Made by a program: the position numbers and the translations under genes
NCBI RefSeq assembly: GCF_000455825.1
Contig: NZ_ATAO01000002.1
Coordinates: forward strand, 109,497-173,496
Source: Microbacterium maritypicum MF109
Lineage (GTDB): Bacteria; Actinomycetota; Actinomycetes; Actinomycetales; Microbacteriaceae
Length of the DNA: 64,000 nucleotides
Direction of reading: 5' to 3'
Shown here: piece by piece, positions 50,830 through 58,794 of the stretch
How the letters are laid out: each line of letters opens with the position of its first letter
Numbering within the stretch: the stretch's first letter is position 1
The notes under the pieces: model-generated
What the model was told of the DNA's origin: nothing
What the model saw: the letters and a program-made list of their open reading frames with translations, nothing else
The model's database searches: none

Positions 50830-51555
50830 TCAGCGGACCTCGACCGTGCCGTCGAGCCCGCCGCCGACGAGGGTCAGAGTGAAGGCCGCCTCGTCGTCGA
50901 CCGTGTCATCGCCGAAGGAGAGGATGGTCGCACGCGGTCCCATGTCCATCGTGCACACCTGGTTCGCGTCAGTCACGAACGTCGCGGTCCCGGCGTTCCC
51001 CGAGCCCTCCAGTGTGTCGACGACCGGCGGGCAGGACGAGGATCCCCAGGTCAGCAGAACGAGGCCGCCGTCGTCGAACCAGCCGGCCGATGGCAGATAC
51101 TCGGTGGGCGTCCCGGGCGTACCCGTCGCCGCCGGATCGCCGTCGAGGTCCACATCGTCGGTGATGTCACCGTAGGTGACGTTCATGGTGATGTCGGCCT
51201 TCGGGTCCACGCCTTCCGGCAGCGTGCCCAGGCTCGCGCGCGGCGCGAGATCCTTCGTGCAGGGCTTCGAAGCCTCGCCCTCCGCGTCGACGAGGGTGAC
51301 GGTCACGGTCTGTCCTTCCGCGGTGACCTGGTCGACCTGCGGCACGCAGGTGGAGGAGCCCACCGTGATGACGGCGAACATGCGTCCTTCGTCGAGCAGT
51401 GCACCCTCGACGTCGTTCTGATCGTCGATGCCGGCGCTCGGGGCTGGAGAGCTGGTCGGCGTCTGCGCGCCCGGACCGGCAGTGCACCCTGCGATGAGGA
51501 GCGCAGCGGCGACGACGCCCATGACGGAAACGAGAGGACGAAGTGCGGAGGTCAT
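50830..51555 (-). CDS. Lipoprotein with an internally duplicated domain
   Basis: 241 residues. Lipobox LIAGC (Cys24), a Ser/Pro/Thr linker to ~45, then two ~70-residue repeats: residues 60-128 (VGSSTCVPQVD ... CTKDLAPRASL) and 165-232 (WGSSSCPPVVD ... CTMDMGPRATI). Each repeat carries two cysteines (70/99 and 175/201) that likely form a disulfide. I do not recognise the domain. Start supported by TACCCT six bases upstream. Surface-anchored, function unknown. Confidence 0.8.
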   Translation of the reverse strand: MTSALRPLVSVMGVVAAALLIAGCTAGPGAQTPTSSPAPSAGIDDQNDVEGALLDEGRMFAVITVGSSTCVPQVDQVTAEGQTVTVTLVDAEGEASKPCTKDLAPRASLGTLPEGVDPKADITMNVTYGDITDDVDLDGDPAATGTPGTPTEYLPSAGWFDDGGLVLLTWGSSSCPPVVDTLEGSGNAGTATFVTDANQVCTMDMGPRATILSFGDDTVDDEAAFTLTLVGGGLDGTVEVR

Positions 51556-51567
51556 GGTCACAGGGTA
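51556..51567 (-). promoter_or_regulatory. Leaderless-type -10 for the lipoprotein gene
   Basis: TACCCT (51567-51562), six bases, ATG 51555. Confidence 0.5.
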
Positions 51568-51602
51568 GCCCTCACGAAGTTCGTGCGGATAGCCTGCGTC
51601 GC

Positions 51603-53063
51603 CTACTGCAGCGCGGAGGTGAGGCGGGCGAGGTTGTCGAGCACCGTCGAACGAAGCGGCTGCTGCATCCACTCCTCCAGCGTCAGCTCTCGGCTGAGCG
51701 AGCGGTACTTGTCTTCGACCTCGCGCATCTCGGCGACGAACTCCTCGCCTCGCACCAGCATCGAGACCTCGAGGTTCAGACCGAAGGAGCGCATGTCCAT
51801 GTTGCTCGATCCGATCACGGCGACCTCATCGTCGATGGTCAGCGTCTTGGTGTGCAGGATGTACGGCTTGCGATACATCCAGATGCGGACTCCGGCCTTG
51901 AGCAGCACCTCGTAGTAGCTGCGCTGGGCGTGGTACACCATCGCTTGGTCGCCCTCTTCCGACACGAACAGCTCGACGTGCACGCCGCGGTCCACGGCCG
52001 CGGTGACCGCGAGCAGCAGCGCCTCGTCCGGGACGAAGTAGGGGCTGACGATCATGATCTTCTTCTTCGCCGCATAGAGCAGGCTGAGGAAGAGCCGGAG
52101 GTTGTTCTCGACCTCGAAACCGGGACCGGACGGGACGACCTGGCAGTCGAGGTCACCGGAGCCGATGTTCGCGTGAGCGATGTCGATGCCCTCGAGGACG
52201 GTGTCGGTCTCGCTGTACCAGTCCGCGACGAAGATCGCGTTCACGCTCAGCACGACCGGGCCGTCCAGACGCACCATCAGGTCGACCCAGTGCAGACCGC
52301 GCTTGATGTTCTTCGGCAGGTTGTAGGTCGAATCGGTGATGTTCTGCGATCCGAGGAACGCGATGTTGCCGTCGACGACGAGGAGCTTGCGGTGGTTGCG
52401 CAGATCGGGGCGCTGCATCTTGCCCTTGAGCGGCTGCACCGGGAGCATCAGATGCCAGTCGGCGCCCATCGCATTGAGGCGCGCGATGGTCTGCTTGTAG
52501 CGGGGCTTGCCGCGGTTGGCCCAGTGGTCCAGGAGCACGCGGACCTCGACACCACGGGCGCAGACCTCTTCCAGCGCCCGGAAGAAGTTGTCGGTCGACG
52601 TGTCGGACTGCAGGATGTAGAACTCGACGTGCACATACTCCTGCGCCGTGCGGATCGCCTGCGCCATCTCATCGAGGGACTCCTGGTAGTCCGAGATGAG
52701 GTGGGCGCCGTTGTCGCCCGAGAGCGGGAGGGCGCCGAGCTTCTGATTCATCTGCACGATCGGCCCGAACCACGCGGGTGCGTTCGGGCGGAGCGTGCCG
52801 AAATGCAGGTGCTCGCTGGTCTCGGCGATGTACTCGTTGATCTGATCCTGTTTGCGCCGACGCGCGCGGGGAAGGCGCGGGTTGCCGATCACGAGGAACA
52901 GGAAGACACCGACGAACGGTATGAAGAACACGGCCAGCAGCCATGCCATCGCCGCCGTGGGACGCCTGTTGCGGGGGATGACGATGATGGCCGTGACACG
53001 GATGATGATGTCGAGCACCACGAGGAAGGCGGCGATCCACCATCCCCAGGTCTCCGCAGTCAT
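51603..53063 (-). CDS. cls: Cardiolipin synthase (phospholipase D family)
   Basis: 486 residues. Two N-terminal membrane helices (9-29, 38-60) and two HKD motifs: HRKLLVVD (His224, Lys226, Asp231) and HTKTLTID (His404, Lys406, Asp411). Condenses phosphatidylglycerol molecules (or PG with another phospholipid) into cardiolipin at the membrane. ATG follows GAGGGGG at 5 bases. Confidence 0.94.
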   Translation of the reverse strand: MTAETWGWWIAAFLVVLDIIIRVTAIIVIPRNRRPTAAMAWLLAVFFIPFVGVFLFLVIGNPRLPRARRRKQDQINEYIAETSEHLHFGTLRPNAPAWFGPIVQMNQKLGALPLSGDNGAHLISDYQESLDEMAQAIRTAQEYVHVEFYILQSDTSTDNFFRALEEVCARGVEVRVLLDHWANRGKPRYKQTIARLNAMGADWHLMLPVQPLKGKMQRPDLRNHRKLLVVDGNIAFLGSQNITDSTYNLPKNIKRGLHWVDLMVRLDGPVVLSVNAIFVADWYSETDTVLEGIDIAHANIGSGDLDCQVVPSGPGFEVENNLRLFLSLLYAAKKKIMIVSPYFVPDEALLLAVTAAVDRGVHVELFVSEEGDQAMVYHAQRSYYEVLLKAGVRIWMYRKPYILHTKTLTIDDEVAVIGSSNMDMRSFGLNLEVSMLVRGEEFVAEMREVEDKYRSLSRELTLEEWMQQPLRSTVLDNLARLTSALQ

Positions 53064-53149
53064 CGTGCCCCCTCGCCACCGCAGTGACCATCACAGCCGA
53101 GGCGCACCCGAACAGGTGCGCTGGCTTCACAGTAGCCGATGGGTCGGAC

Positions 53150-53323
53150 TCAGGCGCGCGGCGGGAGGCCTCGCGCGGCGCGCTCCTCAGCCTCGATCTG
53201 CGCGTGCACCTTGCGCTCGGTCCGGTCGAAGCGGAGAATGCCGCGGACCACGAGGAAGAACACGATGCTCACTCCGACGGTCGGCAGAAGCGACCATGCC
53301 GCGGCGAGCCAGAAGTTGTCCAT
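53150..53323 (-). CDS. Small single-pass membrane protein
   Basis: 57 residues. One membrane helix (LPTVGVSIVFFLVVRGILRF, 13-32), then a charged amphipathic tail DRTERKVHAQIEAEERAARGLPPRA. Similar short proteins are widespread in Microbacteriaceae without known function. The start fits TACCAT six bases upstream and no ribosome-binding site; divergent from the DUF4192 gene. Confidence 0.7.
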   Translation of the reverse strand: MDNFWLAAAWSLLPTVGVSIVFFLVVRGILRFDRTERKVHAQIEAEERAARGLPPRA

Positions 53324-53435
53324 CACCCCATGGTACGCGAGCCACTGTTCGTGCACATTTCGGCGTTCACAGGAACTCCGTCCACAGGGTCCTCTTTCGC
53401 GCTCGGCGGGCTTCGCCCTCGACGACACTCTCGGG
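53324..53435. promoter_or_regulatory. Divergent leaderless promoters (small membrane protein / DUF4192)
   Basis: Leftward TACCAT (53335-53330), six bases, ATG 53323; rightward GACACT (53424-53429), six bases, ATG 53436. The rightward -10 is weaker (G in first position). Confidence 0.4.
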
Positions 53436-54554
53436 ATGACAACAGTTCTCCGAGCCTCCGATTCCGCCGCTTTCCTCGGCATCGTCCCGTCCCTCGCGGG
53501 CTTCACGCCCCGTCGGAGCATCGTGCTCCTCCCTTTCCGAGGCAGCCGCACCGACGGAGCCATGCGTCTCGATCTCCCGCAGGAGAAGGCTGACCTCGAG
53601 GTCTATGCCGACGCCGCCGTCGGCCTCGTCGCCCGCGTCACAGCGACGGATGCCGTCGCGGTCGTCGTCTACACCGATGAGGAGTCGCACCCGACGCGAG
53701 ACGGTCTCGTCCTCCCCCACGCGGTCGCCGTCGACGAGCTGTTGGGGTGCGCAGAGGAGGCGGGCCTCCGCATCGTCGACGCTCTCTGCGTGACCCCCTC
53801 CGGGTGGTCGAGCTACCTCGACGAGGAGCCCGAGCTGGGGCCGTTGGCGCAGATCCGCACTCCCGCCGATCTACCGCTGTCGACCGACGTGTCCGGAGAC
53901 CAGAGCGTCGGGGCGGATCTCCCGCACGTCGACCTCGCCGAGAAGGAACGTGTGGGGACCGCGTCGCTCGAGCTCGCGGCGTTCCTCGATCGGAAGGGTC
54001 GAGGTCGACTGACGAGTCGGGATGATCCGCGGCTCATCGCCGCGCTCGTCCTGCTCGACGATGTTCCGGCCTTCTACGAGTCGGTGCTGGCGGCACCCGA
54101 CGCTCTGCCCCCGTTCGCGACGGCCACGCTGCTGTGGTGCCTCGAGCAGCCCCTTTTGCGGGACGTCGCCATCGCTCAGTGGGCGACCGACCTGGCAGGC
54201 GGCGTGCGCACCCTCGCTGCACAGACCGCGTTCGAGGCATCCGGGGTGATGATCCCCGACGAGGTGGGTGAGGTGTTCCTCGGGCGCGGCCCCACTCCCG
54301 ACACCGACCGCCTCCGACGCGCCCTCACCGCCGCACGCGAAGCGGCGGCACGGGCTCCGAGGCTCTCGCGATCCGCACCCCTCACCGTGGCGGCGTGGTT
54401 GTCATGGGCTCTGGGACGCGCCAGCCACGCGGGCCGATACCTCGAGATGGTGCGAGAGATCGACCCGCACTATTCACTGGCCGCGCTCCTGGAGACCATG
54501 ATCGGCGGAGCGATACTCCCGGAGTGGGCGTTCCGTCGCCACTCGGCGCAGTGA
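53436..54554 (+). CDS. DUF4192 protein
   Basis: 372 residues. Begins TTVLRASDSAAFLGIVPSLAGFTPRRSIVLLPFRG, the family N-terminus, with DAVAVVVYTDEES in the middle and a helical C-terminal half containing AWLSWALGRASHAGRYLEMV. The family is restricted mainly to actinobacteria and has no established function. A longer in-frame region reaching 53139 lies over the divergent membrane protein gene and is rejected. Convergent with lysS. Confidence 0.85.
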   Translation: MTTVLRASDSAAFLGIVPSLAGFTPRRSIVLLPFRGSRTDGAMRLDLPQEKADLEVYADAAVGLVARVTATDAVAVVVYTDEESHPTRDGLVLPHAVAVDELLGCAEEAGLRIVDALCVTPSGWSSYLDEEPELGPLAQIRTPADLPLSTDVSGDQSVGADLPHVDLAEKERVGTASLELAAFLDRKGRGRLTSRDDPRLIAALVLLDDVPAFYESVLAAPDALPPFATATLLWCLEQPLLRDVAIAQWATDLAGGVRTLAAQTAFEASGVMIPDEVGEVFLGRGPTPDTDRLRRALTAAREAAARAPRLSRSAPLTVAAWLSWALGRASHAGRYLEMVREIDPHYSLAALLETMIGGAILPEWAFRRHSAQ

Positions 54555-54569
54555 CCGTCGGTGATCGTG

Positions 54570-56102
54570 TTACTTGACCAGGGGGAACAGGATGGTCTCA
54601 CGAATGCCCAGGCCGGTGATCGCCATCAGCAGGCGGTCGATCCCCATGCCCATTCCTCCGGACGGCGGCATGCCGTGCTCGAGGGCCCGCAGGAACTCTT
54701 CGTCGACCGGCATCGCCTCGACGTCACCGCGTGCGGCGAGTTTGGCCTGTTCCACGAAGCGCTCGCGTTGGATCACGGGGTCGACCAGTTCGGAGTACCC
54801 GGTCGCCAGCTCGAAGCCACGGATGTACAGATCCCACTTCTCCACGACACCCGCGATCGAGCGGTGTTCACGGACCAGGGGCGACGTATCGACGGGGAAA
54901 TCCATCACGAACGTGGGGCGGACGAGGTCGCCCTTCACGAAATGCTCCCACAGTTCCTCGACGAGCTTGCCGTGAGTGGCCTGCGGAGGCAGATCGACGT
55001 CGTTGGCCTCGGCGAACGCGACCAGGTCTTCGACCGAGTCCTGCGGAGTGATGGTGCGCCCGGATGCGGCCGACAGCGACTCGTACATCGAGATGCGATC
55101 CCACTCGCCGCCGAGCTCATACTCGGTACCGTCGGCCCAGGTCACGGTCGTGGAGCCGGCGACGGCGATCGCCGCGTTCTGCACGAGCTCCTGTGTGAGG
55201 GCGGCCATCTGGTTGTAGTCGCCATACGCCTGGTAGGCCTCGAGCATCGCGAACTCGGGGCTGTGTGTAGAGTCGGCTCCCTCGTTGCGGAAGTTCCGGT
55301 TGATCTCGTAGACGCGCTCGATCCCGCCGACGACAGCGCGCTTGAGGTACAGCTCGGGTGCGATGCGCAGGTACAGCTCGGTGTCGAACGCGTTCGAGTG
55401 CGTGATGAACGGGCGGGCAGAGGCCCCGCCGTGCTGCACCTGCAGCATCGGGGTCTCCACCTCGAGGTAGTCATGGCTGGTGAACGTCGAACGCAGGCTC
55501 GCATTCACGGCGGCGCGCGCGCGGACCGTCGTGCGCGCCTGCTCGCGCACGATCAGGTCGAGGTAGCGGCTGCGTACGCGGCCCTCCTCGCTGAGTTCGG
55601 AGTAGGCATTGGGGAGCGGCAGGATCGCCTTCGCCGCGATCGTCCAGTCGTCCGCCATGATCGACAGCTCGCCGCGGCGACTGGAGATGACTTCACCGTG
55701 CACGAAGACGTGGTCCCCCAGGTCGACGTACTCCTTCCAGTCGGCCAGCGACTCCTCGCCGACGTTCGCCAGGGAGATCATGGCCTGGATGCGCGAGCCG
55801 TCACCCGCCTGCAGAGTGGCGAAGCAGAGCTTGCCGGTGTTGCGACTGAACACCACACGACCCGCGACTCCGACGATGACACCGGTTTCGGCGCCGGCCT
55901 CGAGCTCGCCGTACTCGGCGCGCAGCGCGGGAATCGTGTGCGTGACGGGAACGGCGACCGGGAACGCCCCGCCGCCCGCATCCGCCCGCTTCTCGATCAG
56001 GCGCTCGCGCTTGGCGAGGCGCACGGCCTTCTGCTCGTGGACGTCCTCTTCGAGGGAAGGGTCGGTCGAGGCCGATTCGGGCGCGGCGGACGCGTCAGTC
56101 AT
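54570..56102 (-). CDS. lysS: Class II lysyl-tRNA synthetase
   Basis: 510 residues. After a ~50-residue charged N-terminus, an OB-fold anticodon domain (GVIVGVAGRVVFSRNTGKLCFATLQ), then class II motifs: motif 2 YEINRNFRNEGADSTHSPEFAMLEAYQAY and motif 3 GGMGMGIDRLLMAITGL. Attaches lysine to tRNA-Lys. AAGGAG lies 8 bases before the ATG, so it has a normal leader, unlike serS. In actinobacteria it usually ends the panC-panD region of the folate cluster; here DUF2207 separates it. Confidence 0.97.
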   Translation of the reverse strand: MTDASAAPESASTDPSLEEDVHEQKAVRLAKRERLIEKRADAGGGAFPVAVPVTHTIPALRAEYGELEAGAETGVIVGVAGRVVFSRNTGKLCFATLQAGDGSRIQAMISLANVGEESLADWKEYVDLGDHVFVHGEVISSRRGELSIMADDWTIAAKAILPLPNAYSELSEEGRVRSRYLDLIVREQARTTVRARAAVNASLRSTFTSHDYLEVETPMLQVQHGGASARPFITHSNAFDTELYLRIAPELYLKRAVVGGIERVYEINRNFRNEGADSTHSPEFAMLEAYQAYGDYNQMAALTQELVQNAAIAVAGSTTVTWADGTEYELGGEWDRISMYESLSAASGRTITPQDSVEDLVAFAEANDVDLPPQATHGKLVEELWEHFVKGDLVRPTFVMDFPVDTSPLVREHRSIAGVVEKWDLYIRGFELATGYSELVDPVIQRERFVEQAKLAARGDVEAMPVDEEFLRALEHGMPPSGGMGMGIDRLLMAITGLGIRETILFPLVK

Positions 56103-56170
56103 GTGGGGGGCTCCTTGGAAGTCCCTCCCAGTTTACCGAGGCGGCATCCCGCTGCTTGGCGCACGCTGGG

Positions 56171-56182
56171 TAGCCTCGAAGA
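56171..56182 (+). promoter_or_regulatory. Leaderless-type -10 for the DUF2207 gene
   Basis: TAGCCT (56171-56176), six bases, ATG 56183. Confidence 0.5.
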
Positions 56183-58060
56183 ATGGCCCACACACGGATC
56201 CTCCGCGCGTTCGCTGCCCTCTCCCTCGCGATGGTGGCGGTCCTCGCCCCTGCCGCCGCGCAGGCCGCGTCCGACGGGCCCGCGTCGCACCTGGCTGCGC
56301 CCCGGCCCGCGGACGTCCCCACCGATGTCGACGATTTCTCCTACAGCTCGTGGGATGCCGTCTACGAGATCGGTCTCGACGACGAGGGCCGCGCCCGCAT
56401 GCGCGTGACGGAGACCCTCGTTGCCCGCTTCCCCGACGTCGACCAGAATCGCGGCATCGTCCGCGGACTCGCGACTTCATACGAAGGGGCGAGCATCGAG
56501 ACGACGATCCTGTCCGTGACCGACAGCAACGGGGCGGACGTGCCCTACGAGACGGACGAGGAGGACGGGCTCCTCTACGTGCTGACGGGTAACGACGACG
56601 ACTTCGTGCGGGGCCTCACCACCTACGTCATCGAGTACGAGATGCGCGACGTGATCCTCGCGACCGATCGGTCCGAGGGTTCGTCCGCTCCCCCGGCAGA
56701 CGAGTTCTACTGGGACCTGCTCCCCCTCGACAGCACGCAGCCCATCGACCGGTTCCGCGCAGAGATCGTGTTCGATCCTGCGATGAGCAACGCACTCAAC
56801 GGTGCCACCCGCTGCTACTCCGGCCCTTCCGGCTCGAAGGAGGAGTGCGAGCTGGAGGGTCCGACCACCGACGGCCGCAGCGCGACCTTCCGTGTCGAAT
56901 CGGGGCCTCGTCCCGCCGGTGACGGGGTGACGGTGGCCATCGGTTTCGAACCGGGCACCGCCACGCAGCCGCTCGCCCGGACACCGGATCCGGTCGCCGA
57001 CGTCGCACCGATCGTCGCTGCGGTCGGCGCTCTCGGACTCGCCGCCGGCAGCTGGGTGGCGGTGTCGGCCTTCGCGCGCAGACGGCGAGCCGCTACCGGC
57101 ATCGTGGTCGCCCAGTACGACGTGCCGGACTCGCTGCCCCCGCTGCTCGCCGCTGCCGTCGTTCCCGGGGCCGAAGACGTGATCCCGTCCGAGATCGTGC
57201 ACCTCGCCGTCCGTGGCATGCTGCGCATCGAAGAGGGGACGGAGGAAGACGAGCCTCGCGTTCGTCGTCTCGGCGAGGCACACAGCCCCGACCAGCTCGA
57301 CGTCGACGCCCTCGAAGCGCTCTTCCTCGATGCGGACGCCGACGGGGTGGTCGATCTCCCCGCCGCCGACGAAGCCTTCGCCGCTCGGATGACGGCACTC
57401 CAGCACCGAGGCACGACCGAGGCGCAGAGCCGCGGACTCACCGAGAAGGCACGCAGTCGAAGTGCTGTGATCCTGCAGTGGTGTGCGATCGGCCTCGCCG
57501 TCGTCGGCTTGGCGTTCGGGATCTGGAGCGCCGCCAGCGGACGCCTGTCCGCGATCCCTGCACTCGTCGTGATCTCCATCGGGGCTTTCCTCGTGCTGCT
57601 CTCCAGCGTCTATCCGTTCTCGAAGCACACGGTGCTCACCGTCGAAGGCGCACGCACCTACGAGTATCTGCAGGGAGTGAAGGAGTTCATCCGGGTCGCC
57701 GACGCCGATCGCCTGCGCATGCTCCAGTCGTACACCGGAGCCGAACGTCGCGCCGACGGCACCGCCGACGTCATCCACGTGTACGAACGGCTTCTCCCCT
57801 ACGCGATCCTGTTCGGGATGGAACGCGAGTGGGGTGATGTGCTCGAGAAGGCCTACGCGAGCGCGGAGCGCGGCGCATCCTGGATCGGCGACCCGGCATC
57901 GTTCGCACTCCGGACGCAGCTCGCCTCGTTCGTGGCATCGTCGCACTCAGCCGCGACGTACTCGGCCCCCTCGGCGGGCTCTTCGTCGAGTGCCGGAGGG
58001 GCATTCGGCGGCGGGTTCTCCGGGGGCGGCGGAGGCGGCGGCTTCTCCGGCGGACGGTGA
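56183..58060 (+). CDS. DUF2207 exported membrane protein
   Basis: 625 residues. Signal peptide (LRAFAALSLAMVAVLAPAAAQA), an extracellular beta-rich DUF2207 domain (residues 45-265: ISD-type FSYSSWDAVYEIGL ... FYWDLLPLDSTQPIDRFRAEI), membrane helix near 275, a cytoplasmic region, two more helices near 435 and 460, and a Gly/Ser-rich end (GGAFGGGFSGGGGGGGFSGG). The family is a common actinobacterial surface protein of unknown function. It stands alone between lysS and the DUF2520 gene. Confidence 0.88.
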   Translation: MAHTRILRAFAALSLAMVAVLAPAAAQAASDGPASHLAAPRPADVPTDVDDFSYSSWDAVYEIGLDDEGRARMRVTETLVARFPDVDQNRGIVRGLATSYEGASIETTILSVTDSNGADVPYETDEEDGLLYVLTGNDDDFVRGLTTYVIEYEMRDVILATDRSEGSSAPPADEFYWDLLPLDSTQPIDRFRAEIVFDPAMSNALNGATRCYSGPSGSKEECELEGPTTDGRSATFRVESGPRPAGDGVTVAIGFEPGTATQPLARTPDPVADVAPIVAAVGALGLAAGSWVAVSAFARRRRAATGIVVAQYDVPDSLPPLLAAAVVPGAEDVIPSEIVHLAVRGMLRIEEGTEEDEPRVRRLGEAHSPDQLDVDALEALFLDADADGVVDLPAADEAFAARMTALQHRGTTEAQSRGLTEKARSRSAVILQWCAIGLAVVGLAFGIWSAASGRLSAIPALVVISIGAFLVLLSSVYPFSKHTVLTVEGARTYEYLQGVKEFIRVADADRLRMLQSYTGAERRADGTADVIHVYERLLPYAILFGMEREWGDVLEKAYASAERGASWIGDPASFALRTQLASFVASSHSAATYSAPSAGSSSSAGGAFGGGFSGGGGGGGFSGGR

Positions 58061-58101
58061 GTCCCACTGGCGCCCGCATCCGGGGTACCGCCGCGGAAGC
58101 T

Positions 58102-58794
58102 TCAGATCAGCGGGGGTGCGTCGGAGGCTTCGCGCAGCGCGCGCTCGACGGTCGACTGCACCAACGCCGAGAGGTAGCCGCCGGGGTTCTCCACGCCGAT
58201 CTCCCGTAGTCGCGCGGTCGACTGTCCGATGATCGACCGCGAGAACTCGGTGGCTGTCGCGATCGCATCGGCGTAGGCCGGGCGATCCGCCTCCGCGATC
58301 ACGACGGGCTCGCACCCCATCTCCACGGCGAGGGCCTGGGCGATCGGCAGCACGGCGACCGGAGCGGTCACCGCGGCGAACCCGGCATGCAGCTGCCGAA
58401 GGTCGATCGACGTCCCTGTGAAGGTGATCGCGGGATGCACGGCGAGGGGGATCGCCCCGCGTTCGGCTGCCGGGCGCAGCACGTCGATGCCGTAGCCGGG
58501 GTCGGTGTGCAGCACGAGCTGGCCGATCTGCCAGCCGCCCACCTCGGCGATGCCCGCGACGAGCGACGGCAGCTGCTCGGTGGGTACCGCGATGATCACG
58601 AGCTCGGCGCGACGCACGACCTCCAGGGCATCGAGAACCGGCACGTCCGGCAGCACGGCCGAGGCGCGTTCGTCGTCGGATCCGCTGGTGATCCCGATCA
58701 CGGCATGTCCTGCACCGCCGAGCGCCGCCCCGACGACCGGCCCTACGCGCCCTGCCCCGATGATGCCGACGCCGAGGCGTCCGTCACGCGCCAT
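58102..58794 (-). CDS. Rossmann/DUF2520 protein
   Basis: 230 residues. N-terminal dinucleotide-binding fold (LGVGIIGAGRVGPVVGAALGGAG) and the DUF2520 helical domain (LAVHPAITFTGTSIDLRQLHAGF ... AYADAIATATEFSRSIIGQS). Homologues lie beside panC in other actinobacteria and may act in pantothenate or folate-linked chemistry; the activity is not established. Its start overlaps the end of the PH-domain gene by 11 bases, so it is the last gene of the folate operon here. Confidence 0.85.
   Translation of the reverse strand: MARDGRLGVGIIGAGRVGPVVGAALGGAGHAVIGITSGSDDERASAVLPDVPVLDALEVVRRAELVIIAVPTEQLPSLVAGIAEVGGWQIGQLVLHTDPGYGIDVLRPAAERGAIPLAVHPAITFTGTSIDLRQLHAGFAAVTAPVAVLPIAQALAVEMGCEPVVIAEADRPAYADAIATATEFSRSIIGQSTARLREIGVENPGGYLSALVQSTVERALREASDAPPLI

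Noticed and set aside
54561..56408. 615-codon plus-strand frame opposite lysS
   Set aside because: Antisense to lysS and reads into DUF2207 in the wrong frame.
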